DNA of 16,406 nt from Nitrospiria bacterium (GTDB lineage Bacteria; Nitrospirota; CAKKRA01; 9FT-COMBO-42-15), in assembly GCA_919902475.1 (NCBI GenBank), contig CAKKRA010000309.1:1-16406 (forward strand), read 5' to 3'. The number at the start of each line of letters is the position of its first letter. Positions within the stretch are counted from its first letter, which is position 1. A program made the position numbers and the translations under genes. Positions 1-7,012 of the stretch are shown here, in pieces. The notes beneath the pieces were generated by a model. It saw only the letters and a program-made list of their open reading frames with translations, searched no databases and was not told the origin of the DNA.

Positions 1-43
1 GCCCCCTTTGTGTTAGAGTGGTGCGCATATATTAACTAACCTC

Positions 44-109
44 TGTAAAATTGGTTTTTAACAAAAAACAATGCTAATATATATTTATCAGATTTTTCTC
101 AATTTTACA
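44..109. repeat. AT-rich inverted repeat upstream of the first gene
   Basis: TGTAAAATTG at 44-53 is matched by its exact reverse complement CAATTTTACA at 100-109. Nested inside is a smaller hairpin, GTTTTT (54-59) against AAAAAC (64-69). The first 149 bases otherwise hold no gene that I can support. The element lies 3' of the minus-strand gene that ends at 150 and is not followed by a clean T-run, so a terminator role is not obvious. It could be the remnant of a small mobile repeat or a regulatory region for a gene left of the window. Confidence 0.4.
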
Positions 110-149
110 AGATAAAAAATATTTTGGCTTGTTTTATCTCAGGTCAGCT

Positions 150-755
150 TCATTGATAGGCTGACTTGTCCCCTATATCGTAATGTATTGGCATAAATAC
201 CTTCCTCAGGGTAAAAAGAATAAGCATCGCTGCAATAAAAATTGTCCAGTTTGTTGCAGATTTTGTTGTCATTGCCCCTGTGGAAAGGAGAAAAAGATAC
301 ATAGGCATTATCAAAGCAAGGAGATAGCCTTCCATTAATTTAAAACAGAATGCCTCTTTTGCTGTAATAAAACCGAGACAGCCTGCTAAGGGAATCAGGA
401 GCAGTGGACTATAGGTTTTATTAACCAAAACCCAATAAATATCCCCCTTCCCAATTACAAAAAGGATTATTAATGAAATTATTGAGATGTAGTATGCTCT
501 TTTAAGAAACTTGTGGAACTTGCCAATATAAAGATGTATAAAGAAAACACTTGTGCCAACAGATGCATAAAGCAGGATTAACATGATATTTGCCTTAATG
601 CTGATTGCTGCATCAGCTTGATAATATGGCGCATTGAATAGCATATAAGCGATAACAGCAATCAATATTGTTGATATGACAATGCCTGCCCTGTAAAGCA
701 CGACAGAAACCTTATCCTCTTTTGTAAGAGGCTGAAAAAAATCCTTTTCTCCCAT
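150..755 (-). CDS. six-helix integral membrane protein, DUF2301/COG5413-like
   Basis: A 201-residue protein of unknown function. The sequence shows about six hydrophobic segments, near residues 23-40, 56-77, 88-103, 116-131, 142-160 and 168-185, so it is an inner-membrane protein with short loops and no large soluble domain. The segment GFITAKEAFCFKLMEGYLLAL (about residues 128-148) resembles the conserved core of the DUF2301 family of uncharacterised membrane proteins; I recall this assignment from memory and it is moderately uncertain. The start is supported by an AGGAG ribosome-binding site a few bases upstream of the ATG at 755. It is transcribed alone on the minus strand, and the neighbouring hydrolase gene (also minus) begins more than 800 bases upstream. 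No catalytic motif is visible. Confidence 0.7.
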   Translation of the reverse strand: MGEKDFFQPLTKEDKVSVVLYRAGIVISTILIAVIAYMLFNAPYYQADAAISIKANIMLILLYASVGTSVFFIHLYIGKFHKFLKRAYYISIISLIILFVIGKGDIYWVLVNKTYSPLLLIPLAGCLGFITAKEAFCFKLMEGYLLALIMPMYLFLLSTGAMTTKSATNWTIFIAAMLILFTLRKVFMPIHYDIGDKSAYQ

Positions 756-816
756 ATTTTCTCCTAAATAATCTTAACTCCCAAACTCGCACTGACATTT
801 CTGTGCCGCACAAATA

Positions 817-1593
817 CTACTTAAATATTTCACTGAAAAACTGCTTCATGTCCTCCCATGAGCGCTTATCTGCCTTTTCATTGTATGCAGCGCCTTTGGA
901 ATTGTCATTTCCAGAGTCAGGGTTTGTAAAGCTGTGAACTGCGCCGCCGTAAACTACCATGTTCCAGTCAACACCTGCCTTTCGCATCTCGTCCTGAAAT
1001 GCAGCAACCTGCTCTGCTGGGACAAATGGGTCATCTCCGCCATGCAATGCTAATACTTTACCCTTTATATTCTTTGCATCATTGGGATTTAGTGAATCAA
1101 GCCCGCCATGAAAACTTACAATACCTGCCACATCAGCGCCGCTTCTGCCAAGCTCTAAAACAGTAGTGCCTCCAAAGCAGTAGCCAATAGCAGCGGTCTT
1201 CTTTGTGTCAGCAAGTTTATGGTTTTTTAAAACATCAAGCCCTGCATTGACCCTGTTCCGCATGAGCTGGCGGTCTGTTTTATATTTTTTGGATTCTGAT
1301 GCTGCCTCATCGCTGTTCTTTGGCCGCACACCCTTTCCATAAATATCAGCAGCAAATGCAACATAGCCGAGTTTCGCAAGCTGCTCTGCACGTTTTTTTA
1401 CATAGGGATTTACACCCATCCACTCATGCACTATTAAAACACCGGGTCTTTTACCTTTCACTGCATCATCATAAGCAAGATAGCCTTCAAGAACAGCATC
1501 GCCTTGCTTGTATTCAACCATCTCTGTGCGAACCTCTGCCTGCACAGTTACTGCAAGAAATAGAACTGCAATTATTGAAATCAGGTATTTCAT
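817..1593 (-). CDS. exported dienelactone hydrolase family protein
   Basis: Alpha/beta-hydrolase of the dienelactone hydrolase (carboxymethylenebutenolidase-like) family, 258 residues. Residues 1-19 form a signal peptide ending in VQA, so the enzyme is probably periplasmic. The nucleophile motif GYCFGG puts the catalytic cysteine at 139. The acid is Asp187 or Asp188 in HGGDDPFVP, and the histidine is His220 in AVHSF, giving the Cys-Asp-His triad of this family. The likely substrate is a lactone or ester; the exact compound cannot be read. I chose the ATG at 1593 rather than an in-frame start 33 bases further upstream, because AAAGGAGG lies just before it and the signal peptide begins there. 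It is divergent from the AsmA-family gene and shares a short promoter region with it. Confidence 0.88.
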   Translation of the reverse strand: MKYLISIIAVLFLAVTVQAEVRTEMVEYKQGDAVLEGYLAYDDAVKGKRPGVLIVHEWMGVNPYVKKRAEQLAKLGYVAFAADIYGKGVRPKNSDEAASESKKYKTDRQLMRNRVNAGLDVLKNHKLADTKKTAAIGYCFGGTTVLELGRSGADVAGIVSFHGGLDSLNPNDAKNIKGKVLALHGGDDPFVPAEQVAAFQDEMRKAGVDWNMVVYGGAVHSFTNPDSGNDNSKGAAYNEKADKRSWEDMKQFFSEIFK

Positions 1594-1626
1594 AAAAGCG
1601 CCTCCTTTTGATTGTTTGGTAAACAA

Positions 1627-1655
1627 ATGTTATCATATATGCTATAATTCTTCAA
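1627..1655 (-). promoter_or_regulatory. candidate sigma70 promoter of the hydrolase gene
   Basis: On the minus strand, TTGAAG (1655-1650) and TAACAT (1632-1627) are separated by 17 bases, about 35 bases upstream of the hydrolase start. It overlaps the oppositely oriented -10 of the AsmA-family gene, so the two genes may compete for polymerase. Confidence 0.4.
1640..1648 (+). promoter_or_regulatory. extended -10 promoter of the AsmA-family gene
   Basis: TGCTATAAT at 1640-1648 is a perfect extended -10 element (TGN plus TATAAT). No convincing -35 lies at the right distance, as is typical of extended -10 promoters. Initiation is expected near 1655, giving a leader of about 23 bases. Confidence 0.5.
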
Positions 1656-1677
1656 TACAGCATTGTAATAATATAAA

Positions 1678-3282
1678 ATGAAAAGGCTATTAAAAATATT
1701 ATCGCTGATATTTGCCGCATTTTTTCTAATCATTTTCTTAGGCATTATTATACTCCCTTATGTCATAGACCTCAATAAATATAAAGAGATTGCTGTCAGG
1801 GAATTGGGAAGGTCTTTGAACAGGGATGTTTCAATTGAAGATATAAGGCTTACCATATTAACCGGAATAGGCATAGAGCTCAAAAATATAAAAGTAAAAA
1901 ATCCCCCTTCATTTTCAAAAGCTGATTTGCTTGCCCTTGATGGCATAAGATTCAGAATAAAGCTGCTTCCGCTCATAAAAGGCAGGATAGAGTTTAATAA
2001 GGTCATCATCAATAAGCCCAGCCTTCTTTTAGAGAGAAATAAAAAAGGGGATTGGAATTTTTCTGATATATCAGAAAAGGATAAATTAGAAAAGCCGGCC
2101 ATAAAGGCTGCTAAAGAAACTGATAAAGCTTCATTTAACATTCTTGCAGCGCTTCTTATTTCAGATTTAGAGCTTAAAGGCGGAAGCGTTAAAACAAATG
2201 TTATTAAGATAAAGGACTTGAATATAAAAGTTAAGGATATATCTATTGGAAGTCCTATAAAGATAGACGCCTCGTGGAATATAGCAGGAGCGACGCCAAC
2301 AAAAATGAAGATGGGCGGCGTGTTGGGCCCTGTGAGCTCTTTTGATATAAACGAGATTCCTGTAAATGCAAACCTTAAAATCATGGACATTGACCTTTCA
2401 AATTATCAATCTCTTTTGGGGCTGCCGCAGGATAATAAGATGTCCGGCAAGGGCTATTCCGAAATTAGGATTAAAGGAAAGATTAAAGACCTTTTGGCTT
2501 CTGGGAAGATTGAGCTGAATAGTTTTATGTTTGACTATAAGACAGGCCGCATACGACTATCAGATCTAACAATACCCATTGATGCAAATATGAAGGCGAT
2601 TAATATAAATGAACTTAAATTTAAACTATATGAAGGGGCGTCAAAGAATAATATTCGTATTGATGTGAATGGAAAGGAGACGCAGGCAAAAACTAAATTA
2701 CATTTTGAAGCTGTCCGTATGGAGCAGTTTTTAAAAGATCTTGCTATATCAAAGGTCAATATCTCAGGCCCAATGTTGCTGGATGCTGATATCACTACTT
2801 CTGGAAAGGACAGTAATACAATGATGGCAAAGGCAGATGGTAATGGTTTTTTTGTAATCAAAAATGGAAGGATATCTGACCTTGAGATCGTAGATAAAAT
2901 AATTGAGCTTGGATATCTTATAGGTTCAAAGCAGCGCAAGATTGGCAAGGTTACTGAATTTGATGAGCTGTCTGCTCACTTTCGCATAGAAAAGGGTTAT
3001 CTTAAAACAGAAGACCTGAAGCTTGCAGGCAAAGACCTTTCTGTTTCTGCAAAGGGTTATTACGGGCTGTTAAATAATGAGTTAAATTTTGATGTTGCTG
3101 CAAAGGTGGAGGAGAACAATTTGGAATTCAAGATTACAGGCACAACAGATAAGCCAAAATATGTTTTAAAGACAAAAAGGATACAGCAAAACATAATTAA
3201 GGGTGTTATTAAAAAGGGCGCGGAAAAAGGGAAGCTTGATGAAAAGGATGTAAGAGACATCCTGAAAGATATCTTAAAGTAA
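1678..3282 (+). CDS. AsmA family protein
   Basis: A 534-residue envelope protein of the AsmA/TamB-like superfamily. An N-terminal membrane anchor (about residues 5-29) is followed by the typical AsmA opening, in which YVIDLNKYKEIAVRELGRSL leads into repeated beta-rich segments. C-terminal segments (about 385-500) resemble the AsmA C-terminal region, with glycine-rich beta strands, and the protein ends in a lysine-rich helix. AsmA-like proteins form long periplasmic beta-grooves, implicated in outer-membrane biogenesis and phospholipid transfer; a specific role here is not visible. The ATG has no obvious Shine-Dalgarno sequence, but the membrane anchor begins immediately after it. The gene converges on the hemerythrin-like gene with only 2 bases between the stop codons. 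Confidence 0.8.
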   Translation: MKRLLKILSLIFAAFFLIIFLGIIILPYVIDLNKYKEIAVRELGRSLNRDVSIEDIRLTILTGIGIELKNIKVKNPPSFSKADLLALDGIRFRIKLLPLIKGRIEFNKVIINKPSLLLERNKKGDWNFSDISEKDKLEKPAIKAAKETDKASFNILAALLISDLELKGGSVKTNVIKIKDLNIKVKDISIGSPIKIDASWNIAGATPTKMKMGGVLGPVSSFDINEIPVNANLKIMDIDLSNYQSLLGLPQDNKMSGKGYSEIRIKGKIKDLLASGKIELNSFMFDYKTGRIRLSDLTIPIDANMKAININELKFKLYEGASKNNIRIDVNGKETQAKTKLHFEAVRMEQFLKDLAISKVNISGPMLLDADITTSGKDSNTMMAKADGNGFFVIKNGRISDLEIVDKIIELGYLIGSKQRKIGKVTEFDELSAHFRIEKGYLKTEDLKLAGKDLSVSAKGYYGLLNNELNFDVAAKVEENNLEFKITGTTDKPKYVLKTKRIQQNIIKGVIKKGAEKGKLDEKDVRDILKDILK

Positions 3283-3284
3283 TT

Positions 3285-3689
3285 TTATATTTTTATTTTT
3301 TCATACTCTGGATAAAGGATATTCTCCTCTTTTCGTATCCTTAGCTCAAGGAGGCCTAAAAGCCTTCCAAAATCCACAGCAAAACCTAACTCTAAATGAG
3401 AATTGCCCTGAGAATATTTATCAAAGAATCCAAAGGCAGCCTTTGCTATTCCGTCCATATCTTTTGCAAACATATCAAGAATGAGCCTTAAATTGTCATC
3501 CCCCTCTGCTGCCTTTTTTAAAACAGGATACAGCGCCACATCTTCTTTCTTTACATGCGAGAGAAGGCCTGTTCTTGCAGAGGATAGAATTTTCTGTCTT
3601 TCCTTTGAGCTATCAACTTTTATAACTTCATTTAATATATTCACCATCACAGCGTGTTCACTTTTCAGTTCCTCAATTAATTTAGCCAT
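3285..3689 (-). CDS. hemerythrin-like (HHE-type) four-helix protein with degenerate metal site
   Basis: A 134-residue helical protein resembling hemerythrin HHE cation-binding domains. Visible ligand-type residues are His12 in helix 1 and His45 and Glu49 (HVKKE) in helix 2. The C-terminal helix has the typical EENILYPEY pattern, but its expected histidine is Arg117, and no clear helix-3 histidine is seen. Complete family members bind a di-iron centre and sense or carry O2, NO or iron. Here the full ligand set is absent, so iron binding is doubtful and the protein may be a structural or regulatory relative. The start at 3689 was preferred to an in-frame start 75 bases upstream because GGGGAGGGGAAA lies directly before it and the domain begins there. 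It is probably cytoplasmic and monocistronic. Confidence 0.72.
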   Translation of the reverse strand: MAKLIEELKSEHAVMVNILNEVIKVDSSKERQKILSSARTGLLSHVKKEDVALYPVLKKAAEGDDNLRLILDMFAKDMDGIAKAAFGFFDKYSQGNSHLELGFAVDFGRLLGLLELRIRKEENILYPEYEKIKI

Positions 3690-3819
3690 TTTCCCCTCCC
3701 CGCCTATTTTTATGTCACACCTGTATAGTAAAAAAAGCATATCACAGAAACTGCAATTCTTCAATTATAAACTCAAAAATAGTTATGATTTAATTTTTAT
3801 ACTTGCTTAACCATTCCTG

Positions 3820-3828
3820 TGCTATAAT
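3820..3828 (+). promoter_or_regulatory. extended -10 promoter of the NTF2-like gene
   Basis: TGCTATAAT at 3820-3828 is identical to the extended -10 element in front of the AsmA-family gene. It predicts initiation near 3835 and a leader of about 55 bases, which contains a GCGCTT/AAGCGC hairpin (3853-3858 with 3873-3878). Confidence 0.45.
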
Positions 3829-3890
3829 TAAAAATGATTTAGAAAGTTCGGGGCGCTTCTAAATATTTGAAAAAGCGCAGACAATCTAAT

Positions 3891-4367
3891 ATGAGAATAA
3901 ATAAAAAACTCTTTTATGGAATTATAATTTTAATGATAATTGTCATTGCAGCAATTATTGTTAAATTCTTTCTTGTATCTGAAAAAAGCAGGATATTAAA
4001 GGTTATCAACGAAGGCAGGGCTGCTATTGAGGCAGAGGATATTGAAAAATGCATGCCCCATGTCTCGCTTCAATATTCTGATGACTACGGCTTAAAATAT
4101 TTGATTGTAAAGAGGATATTAATAGATGTCTTTAAGGAGTTTGACGGTTTTAGGGTTCTGCTTGATAATATTGAGATAGAGGTGAATAAAAAGGAGGGCA
4201 TTGCTGCAGCCGCTTTTGACCTCAGGGTTATTGTAACACTGCATAATCAGCCGGGTTATCTTGTCGGTTCAACTGACAGCCCTGCCAAGATTAAGGTGTA
4301 TTTTGTAAAAGAGAGGCTAAAGTGGCAGGTGATAAAGGTTTCCGGCATCAGAATGCCTAATTTGTAA
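3891..4367 (+). CDS. membrane-anchored NTF2-like protein
   Basis: A 158-residue protein with one N-terminal transmembrane segment (about residues 9-28) and a soluble domain of roughly 125 residues. The soluble part has the pattern of an NTF2-like (SnoaL/DUF4440-type) fold: an N-terminal helix ending in EGRAAIEAEDIEKCMPHVS, then alternating strands, and a terminal strand carrying KWQVIKVSG. No catalytic residues are evident. Such anchored domains are often accessory or ligand-binding modules, but the function here is unknown. I chose the ATG at 3891; a TTG at 3867 in the same frame lies inside a predicted leader hairpin, and neither start has a good ribosome-binding site. It converges with the outer-membrane protein gene. 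Confidence 0.65.
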   Translation: MRINKKLFYGIIILMIIVIAAIIVKFFLVSEKSRILKVINEGRAAIEAEDIEKCMPHVSLQYSDDYGLKYLIVKRILIDVFKEFDGFRVLLDNIEIEVNKKEGIAAAAFDLRVIVTLHNQPGYLVGSTDSPAKIKVYFVKERLKWQVIKVSGIRMPNL

Positions 4368-4386
4368 GAGGGAAACATGATGCAGT

Positions 4387-4425
4387 GGCGGCTCTTGCAG
4401 CCGCCCCTATTGCCGCAAATGGCAA
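4387..4425. repeat. two GC-rich hairpins between convergent genes
   Basis: GGCGGCT (4387-4393) pairs with AGCCGCC (4399-4405) around a 5-base loop, and TTGCC (4410-4414) pairs with GGCAA (4421-4425) around a 6-base loop. They sit between the stop codons at 4367 and 4445. No T-run follows on either strand, so this is more likely a dispersed palindromic repeat or mRNA 3' stabiliser than a classic intrinsic terminator. Confidence 0.5.
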
Positions 4426-4444
4426 CATAAGATTGCCCATACAG

Positions 4445-5074
4445 TTAGAATCTGATTTTTAAATTAACCCCTGTTACCCAGTCAGTTCCGAGTTTTAGCT
4501 CAGCGCCTGCTGACAGGCTTTCGGTAAAGGCAAAGCTTGCGCCAAGTATTCCAAATATATCTGCCTTACCCTCTGATACATAAGAACCGCTTGTGTAGGT
4601 AATCTCAGGGCCTCCATAAGGCGTAATCTTAAACTTATTAACATCAAAGGACTTGCTTACTAATGCTGAAAAGTTAAAATCATTGAGTGACTGTAGATTT
4701 ATGATATGAACTGTGTATCCGCCTGCTACTGCAATATCAATAGGAATGTTATTGGTTTCTTTAATAATCTGGTATTTTAATTGCACGCCGCCGAGTATTC
4801 CTATATCATCACTACCGACTCGCTTATCAACAGAAATCACACCAATCTTGCCTTCTATTTCCAGCAGGTATCCAAGCCCATATCTTAAGTATGGGTAGAG
4901 ATAGAAGTAATTGTAGTCATAGTCACCATCATCGCCATATCCTGCGGATATCCCTGATTCCATCTGTCCCTGATTCAGGCTCTGGGCTGTTGTAAACCTG
5001 TTATACATTGCAGATGCCGGATGAGCTGAAACAATAAAAATTAAGAAGCACAATAAGAATATCAACCTTTTCAT
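4445..5074 (-). CDS. outer-membrane beta-barrel protein
   Basis: A 209-residue exported protein. Residues 1-22 form a signal peptide ending in the AxA-type site PASA. The mature part alternates polar and aromatic or hydrophobic residues, is rich in Gly, Tyr and Ser, and ends in the strand GVNLKIRF with a terminal phenylalanine, the usual recognition signal for outer-membrane barrel assembly. About eight strands would fit the length. Substrate or role cannot be read; no peptidoglycan-binding domain is attached. The start at 5074 was chosen over an in-frame start 51 bases upstream because AAAAGGAGG lies 7 bases before it and the signal peptide starts there. A good sigma70 promoter sits about 42 bases upstream. 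Confidence 0.75.
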   Translation of the reverse strand: MKRLIFLLCFLIFIVSAHPASAMYNRFTTAQSLNQGQMESGISAGYGDDGDYDYNYFYLYPYLRYGLGYLLEIEGKIGVISVDKRVGSDDIGILGGVQLKYQIIKETNNIPIDIAVAGGYTVHIINLQSLNDFNFSALVSKSFDVNKFKITPYGGPEITYTSGSYVSEGKADIFGILGASFAFTESLSAGAELKLGTDWVTGVNLKIRF

Positions 5075-5115
5075 TAACAACCTCCTTTTAAAATTGATTT
5101 TATATCCACCATGAA

Positions 5116-5144
5116 TATAAATCATCTTTTGAATAATATGTCAA
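5116..5144 (-). promoter_or_regulatory. sigma70 promoter of the outer-membrane protein gene
   Basis: On the minus strand a perfect -35 TTGACA (5144-5139) is followed after 17 bases by TTTATA (5121-5116). A TTGT-N4-ACAA palindrome containing GTATAC lies immediately upstream at 5152-5163. Confidence 0.55.
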
Positions 5145-5160
5145 GTAAATTTGTGTATAC

Positions 5161-5192
5161 AAAAAAAACAGGAGCTTTTCAAAAGCTCCTGT
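5161..5192 (-). terminator. intrinsic terminator of the 67-codon gene
   Basis: Read on the minus strand, a near-perfect hairpin made of the arms ACAGGAGCTTTT and AAAAGCTCCTGT (5192-5168) is followed immediately by eight T residues (5168-5161). It is 49 bases downstream of the stop codon of the small gene and insulates it from the outer-membrane protein gene. Confidence 0.88.
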
Positions 5193-5240
5193 ATAGTTAG
5201 GGAGGATGGAACTACACTTAATTACACTGCTTGAACAAAA

Positions 5241-5444
5241 CTAAATTCCTGCTACCTTTTTAAGACTTGCTTCACACTCCTTCTGAGAAGCAAAATAATC
5301 TTCCTTAATTGAATTAAATTTTAGAATCCCTGCGAGAGTCTTTACATTAACGCTATTTCCTGATTTTTCTGAGCCAATCCCTTCTGATTCCATGCTTTCT
5401 TTTAACATAGTAACACATGATACTGGTAATATTATTTGTATCAT
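5241..5444 (-). CDS. small protein of unknown function, probable sigma54-dependent gene
   Basis: A 67-residue protein that I do not recognise. It begins MIQIILPVSC, has a polar Ser/Gly/Glu-rich middle and a charged C-terminal half (KEDYFASQKECEASLKKV) that could be helical. Cysteines are at 10 and 57. There is no signal peptide or membrane helix. The start at 5444 was preferred to an in-frame start 24 bases upstream because AAGGAG is centred about 10 bases before it. The evidence that it is a real gene is its setting: a -24/-12 promoter about 40 bases upstream and a strong terminator just downstream, giving a transcript of roughly 310 bases. It lies directly behind the sigma54-activator gene, which suggests it is a target. 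A regulatory RNA that also carries a short frame is an alternative. Confidence 0.6.
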   Translation of the reverse strand: MIQIILPVSCVTMLKESMESEGIGSEKSGNSVNVKTLAGILKFNSIKEDYFASQKECEASLKKVAGI

Positions 5445-5483
5445 TTGCCTGGCTCCTTTCTTAACCACTATTACTTATGATTA

Positions 5484-5499
5484 TGCATTTATTATGCCA
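5484..5499 (-). promoter_or_regulatory. candidate sigma54 (-24/-12) promoter
   Basis: Read on the minus strand (5499 to 5484) the sequence is TGGCAT-N5-ATGCA. This matches the RpoN consensus TGGCAC-N5-TTGCA in 9 of 11 positions, with the invariant GG and GC dinucleotides at exactly the required spacing. Initiation is expected near 5474, about 30 bases before the start codon of the small gene. Confidence 0.6.
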
Positions 5500-5596
5500 A
5501 GCGATATCCCAATGTTATGTTCATGGTAACCTATTGAATTATTGGAATATTATCGTAAAGATGTCTTATGAAGAATATCTTGTGGATAGGTTGATA

Positions 5597-5614
5597 TGTC
5601 TGAAATTACCTACA
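5597..5614 (-). promoter_or_regulatory. candidate activator-binding site 1 (TGTC-N10-TACA)
   Basis: TGTC at 5597-5600 and TACA at 5611-5614 are separated by 10 bases, one base from the enterobacterial GlrR site TGTC-N10-GACA. The centre is about 130 bases upstream of the predicted sigma54 start, a normal distance for an enhancer. Confidence 0.45.
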
Positions 5615-5628
5615 TTAATTTTCAAAAA

Positions 5629-5646
5629 TGTACAGTTTCTGTTACA
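5629..5646 (-). promoter_or_regulatory. candidate activator-binding site 2 (TGTA-N10-TACA)
   Basis: TGTA at 5629-5632 and TACA at 5643-5646 form a perfect palindrome around 10 bases. It lies exactly 32 bases (about three helical turns) from site 1 and overlaps the end of the activator gene. Confidence 0.45.
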
Positions 5647-7012
5647 GTTCCTTAAATTCCCTTGGATTGATCCTAAATTTTCTGATTAGATTATAAAAGT
5701 CTGTGCGGTGTTTTCCTGCCATCTTTGCGGCATTGGTGACATTACCCTTATTTATTTTTAATGTAAGGACAACATACTCCCTTTCAAAATCCTCTTTTGC
5801 CTTTCTATACGGTTTGAATTGCTCATTGCCTCCTGCTGACGGAAGAAGGATATCGTCTTCAATAATCTTAGACTTTGCCGCCATTACAACAGCCTGTTCA
5901 ATCCTGTTTTCCAATTCCCTTACATTTCCAGGCCAACTGTAGGACATCAGCTTTTGTATTGCGCTCGGCGCAAAACCTTTTATATCCTTGTTCATCTCTT
6001 TGCAGTATTTTTTCAGAAAATGATCTGCGAGAAAGGGGATGTCTTCCCTTCTCTCCCTTAATGGCGGAAGATTGATCGGTATGACATGAATCCTGTAAAA
6101 GAGGTCCTCTCTAAAGGTACCTTCTGAAACGCATTTTTGCAAATCCCTGTTTGTTGCTACAATAACCCTTACATCCACCTTTATAGGCTTTCCGCCTCCG
6201 ATCTGGGAAAACTCCCTTTCCTCCAATACACGCAAAAGCTTTACCTGCAGAGACAAGGGCGCCTCTCCTATCTCATCTAAAAATATTGTCCCTTTGTCTG
6301 CCTCTGCAAACAGGCCCTCCTTTGTTTCTACGGCGCCTGTATATGCGCCCCTCATGTGGCCGAATAGTTCGTTTTCAAGGAGTGTCTCAGGCAAGGCGCC
6401 GCAGCTTATTGCAACAAATGGATTAGCAGCCCTAAGGCTGTTAAAATGGATTGCCCTTGCAACGAGCTCCTTTCCTGTGCCGCTCTCTCCGTATATGGCA
6501 ACAGTTGAATTGGTTTTTGCAATCTTTGTAATCTGTTCAAAAACCCTCTGCATCCTCTCGCTTCTGCCGACTATATTGTCAAAGCTGTATTTTTCCTTTA
6601 ATATCCCCTTTAGATTTTTTATCTCGCTTGTCAGCCTCTGCTTTTCAATGGCATTCTTTATATGCAGCAGCAGGTCTTCATCATCAAAGGGCTTTGTAAT
6701 ATAGCTGTATGCACCCTTCTGCATTGCCTCAACTGCATTTTCAATAGAGCCGTGTGCAGTAAGTATTATTATGGGAAGCTCAGGGTCAATATTCATTATC
6801 TCCTGCATCAGCTCCATCCCGTTCATTACGCTCATCCTGAGGTCAGAGATTACTAAATTAATTTTCTCCTTTTTTATCTTTTCTATTGCATCTGTGCCGT
6901 TCTCAGATGTGGTAATAGAATACCCTTTAGATTCCAGACGCATCTTTAAGACCTCAAGGATATTTTTATCATCGTCAACTAATAATATCTTCTCTCTTCC
7001 ATTGCCGCCCAT
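5642..7012 (-). CDS. glrR: sigma54-dependent response regulator, GlrR/QseF-like
   Basis: NtrC-type activator of 456 residues. The N-terminal receiver domain (about 7-125) has acidic residues DDD at 13-15, phospho-acceptor Asp57, Thr85 and Lys107. The AAA+ domain (about 145-380) has Walker A GESGTGKE (175-182), the sigma54-contact loop GAYTGA (222-227, the Tyr variant of GAFTGA), Walker B FLDEIGE (244-250) and the arginine-rich RxDLFYR region. The C-terminal Fis-type helix-turn-helix (about 420-450) reads NVTNAAKMAGKHRTDFYNLI, which closely resembles Escherichia coli GlrR rather than generic NtrC. Upon phosphorylation by the upstream kinase it should remodel sigma54 polymerase at -24/-12 promoters. 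Its ATG overlaps the stop codon of the lipoprotein gene (TAATG), which indicates translational coupling. Confidence 0.9.
   Translation of the reverse strand: MGGNGREKILLVDDDKNILEVLKMRLESKGYSITTSENGTDAIEKIKKEKINLVISDLRMSVMNGMELMQEIMNIDPELPIIILTAHGSIENAVEAMQKGAYSYITKPFDDEDLLLHIKNAIEKQRLTSEIKNLKGILKEKYSFDNIVGRSERMQRVFEQITKIAKTNSTVAIYGESGTGKELVARAIHFNSLRAANPFVAISCGALPETLLENELFGHMRGAYTGAVETKEGLFAEADKGTIFLDEIGEAPLSLQVKLLRVLEEREFSQIGGGKPIKVDVRVIVATNRDLQKCVSEGTFREDLFYRIHVIPINLPPLRERREDIPFLADHFLKKYCKEMNKDIKGFAPSAIQKLMSYSWPGNVRELENRIEQAVVMAAKSKIIEDDILLPSAGGNEQFKPYRKAKEDFEREYVVLTLKINKGNVTNAAKMAGKHRTDFYNLIRKFRINPREFKEL

Noticed and set aside
1758..2390. Minus-strand open frame of 210 codons inside the AsmA-family gene
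   Set aside because: The plus-strand product has a proper membrane anchor and family pattern; the minus frame has no ribosome-binding site or recognisable fold.
5152..5163. TTGT-N4-ACAA with GTATAC as a second site for the GntR regulator, upstream of the outer-membrane protein promoter
   Set aside because: Only one GTATAC unit is present, against two in the operator at 9068-9082, and the gene is far from the operon. The match could easily be chance in an AT-rich gap.
5562..5579. Third activator site TGTC-N10-TATC
   Set aside because: The right half matches GACA at only one position, and the spacing to its neighbour (35 bases) is not in phase with the other pair.
5477..5689. Plus-strand open frame of 70 codons opposite the sigma54 promoter region
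   Set aside because: No ribosome-binding site, no protein-like composition, overlap with the activator gene on the other strand, and it covers the proposed regulatory elements.
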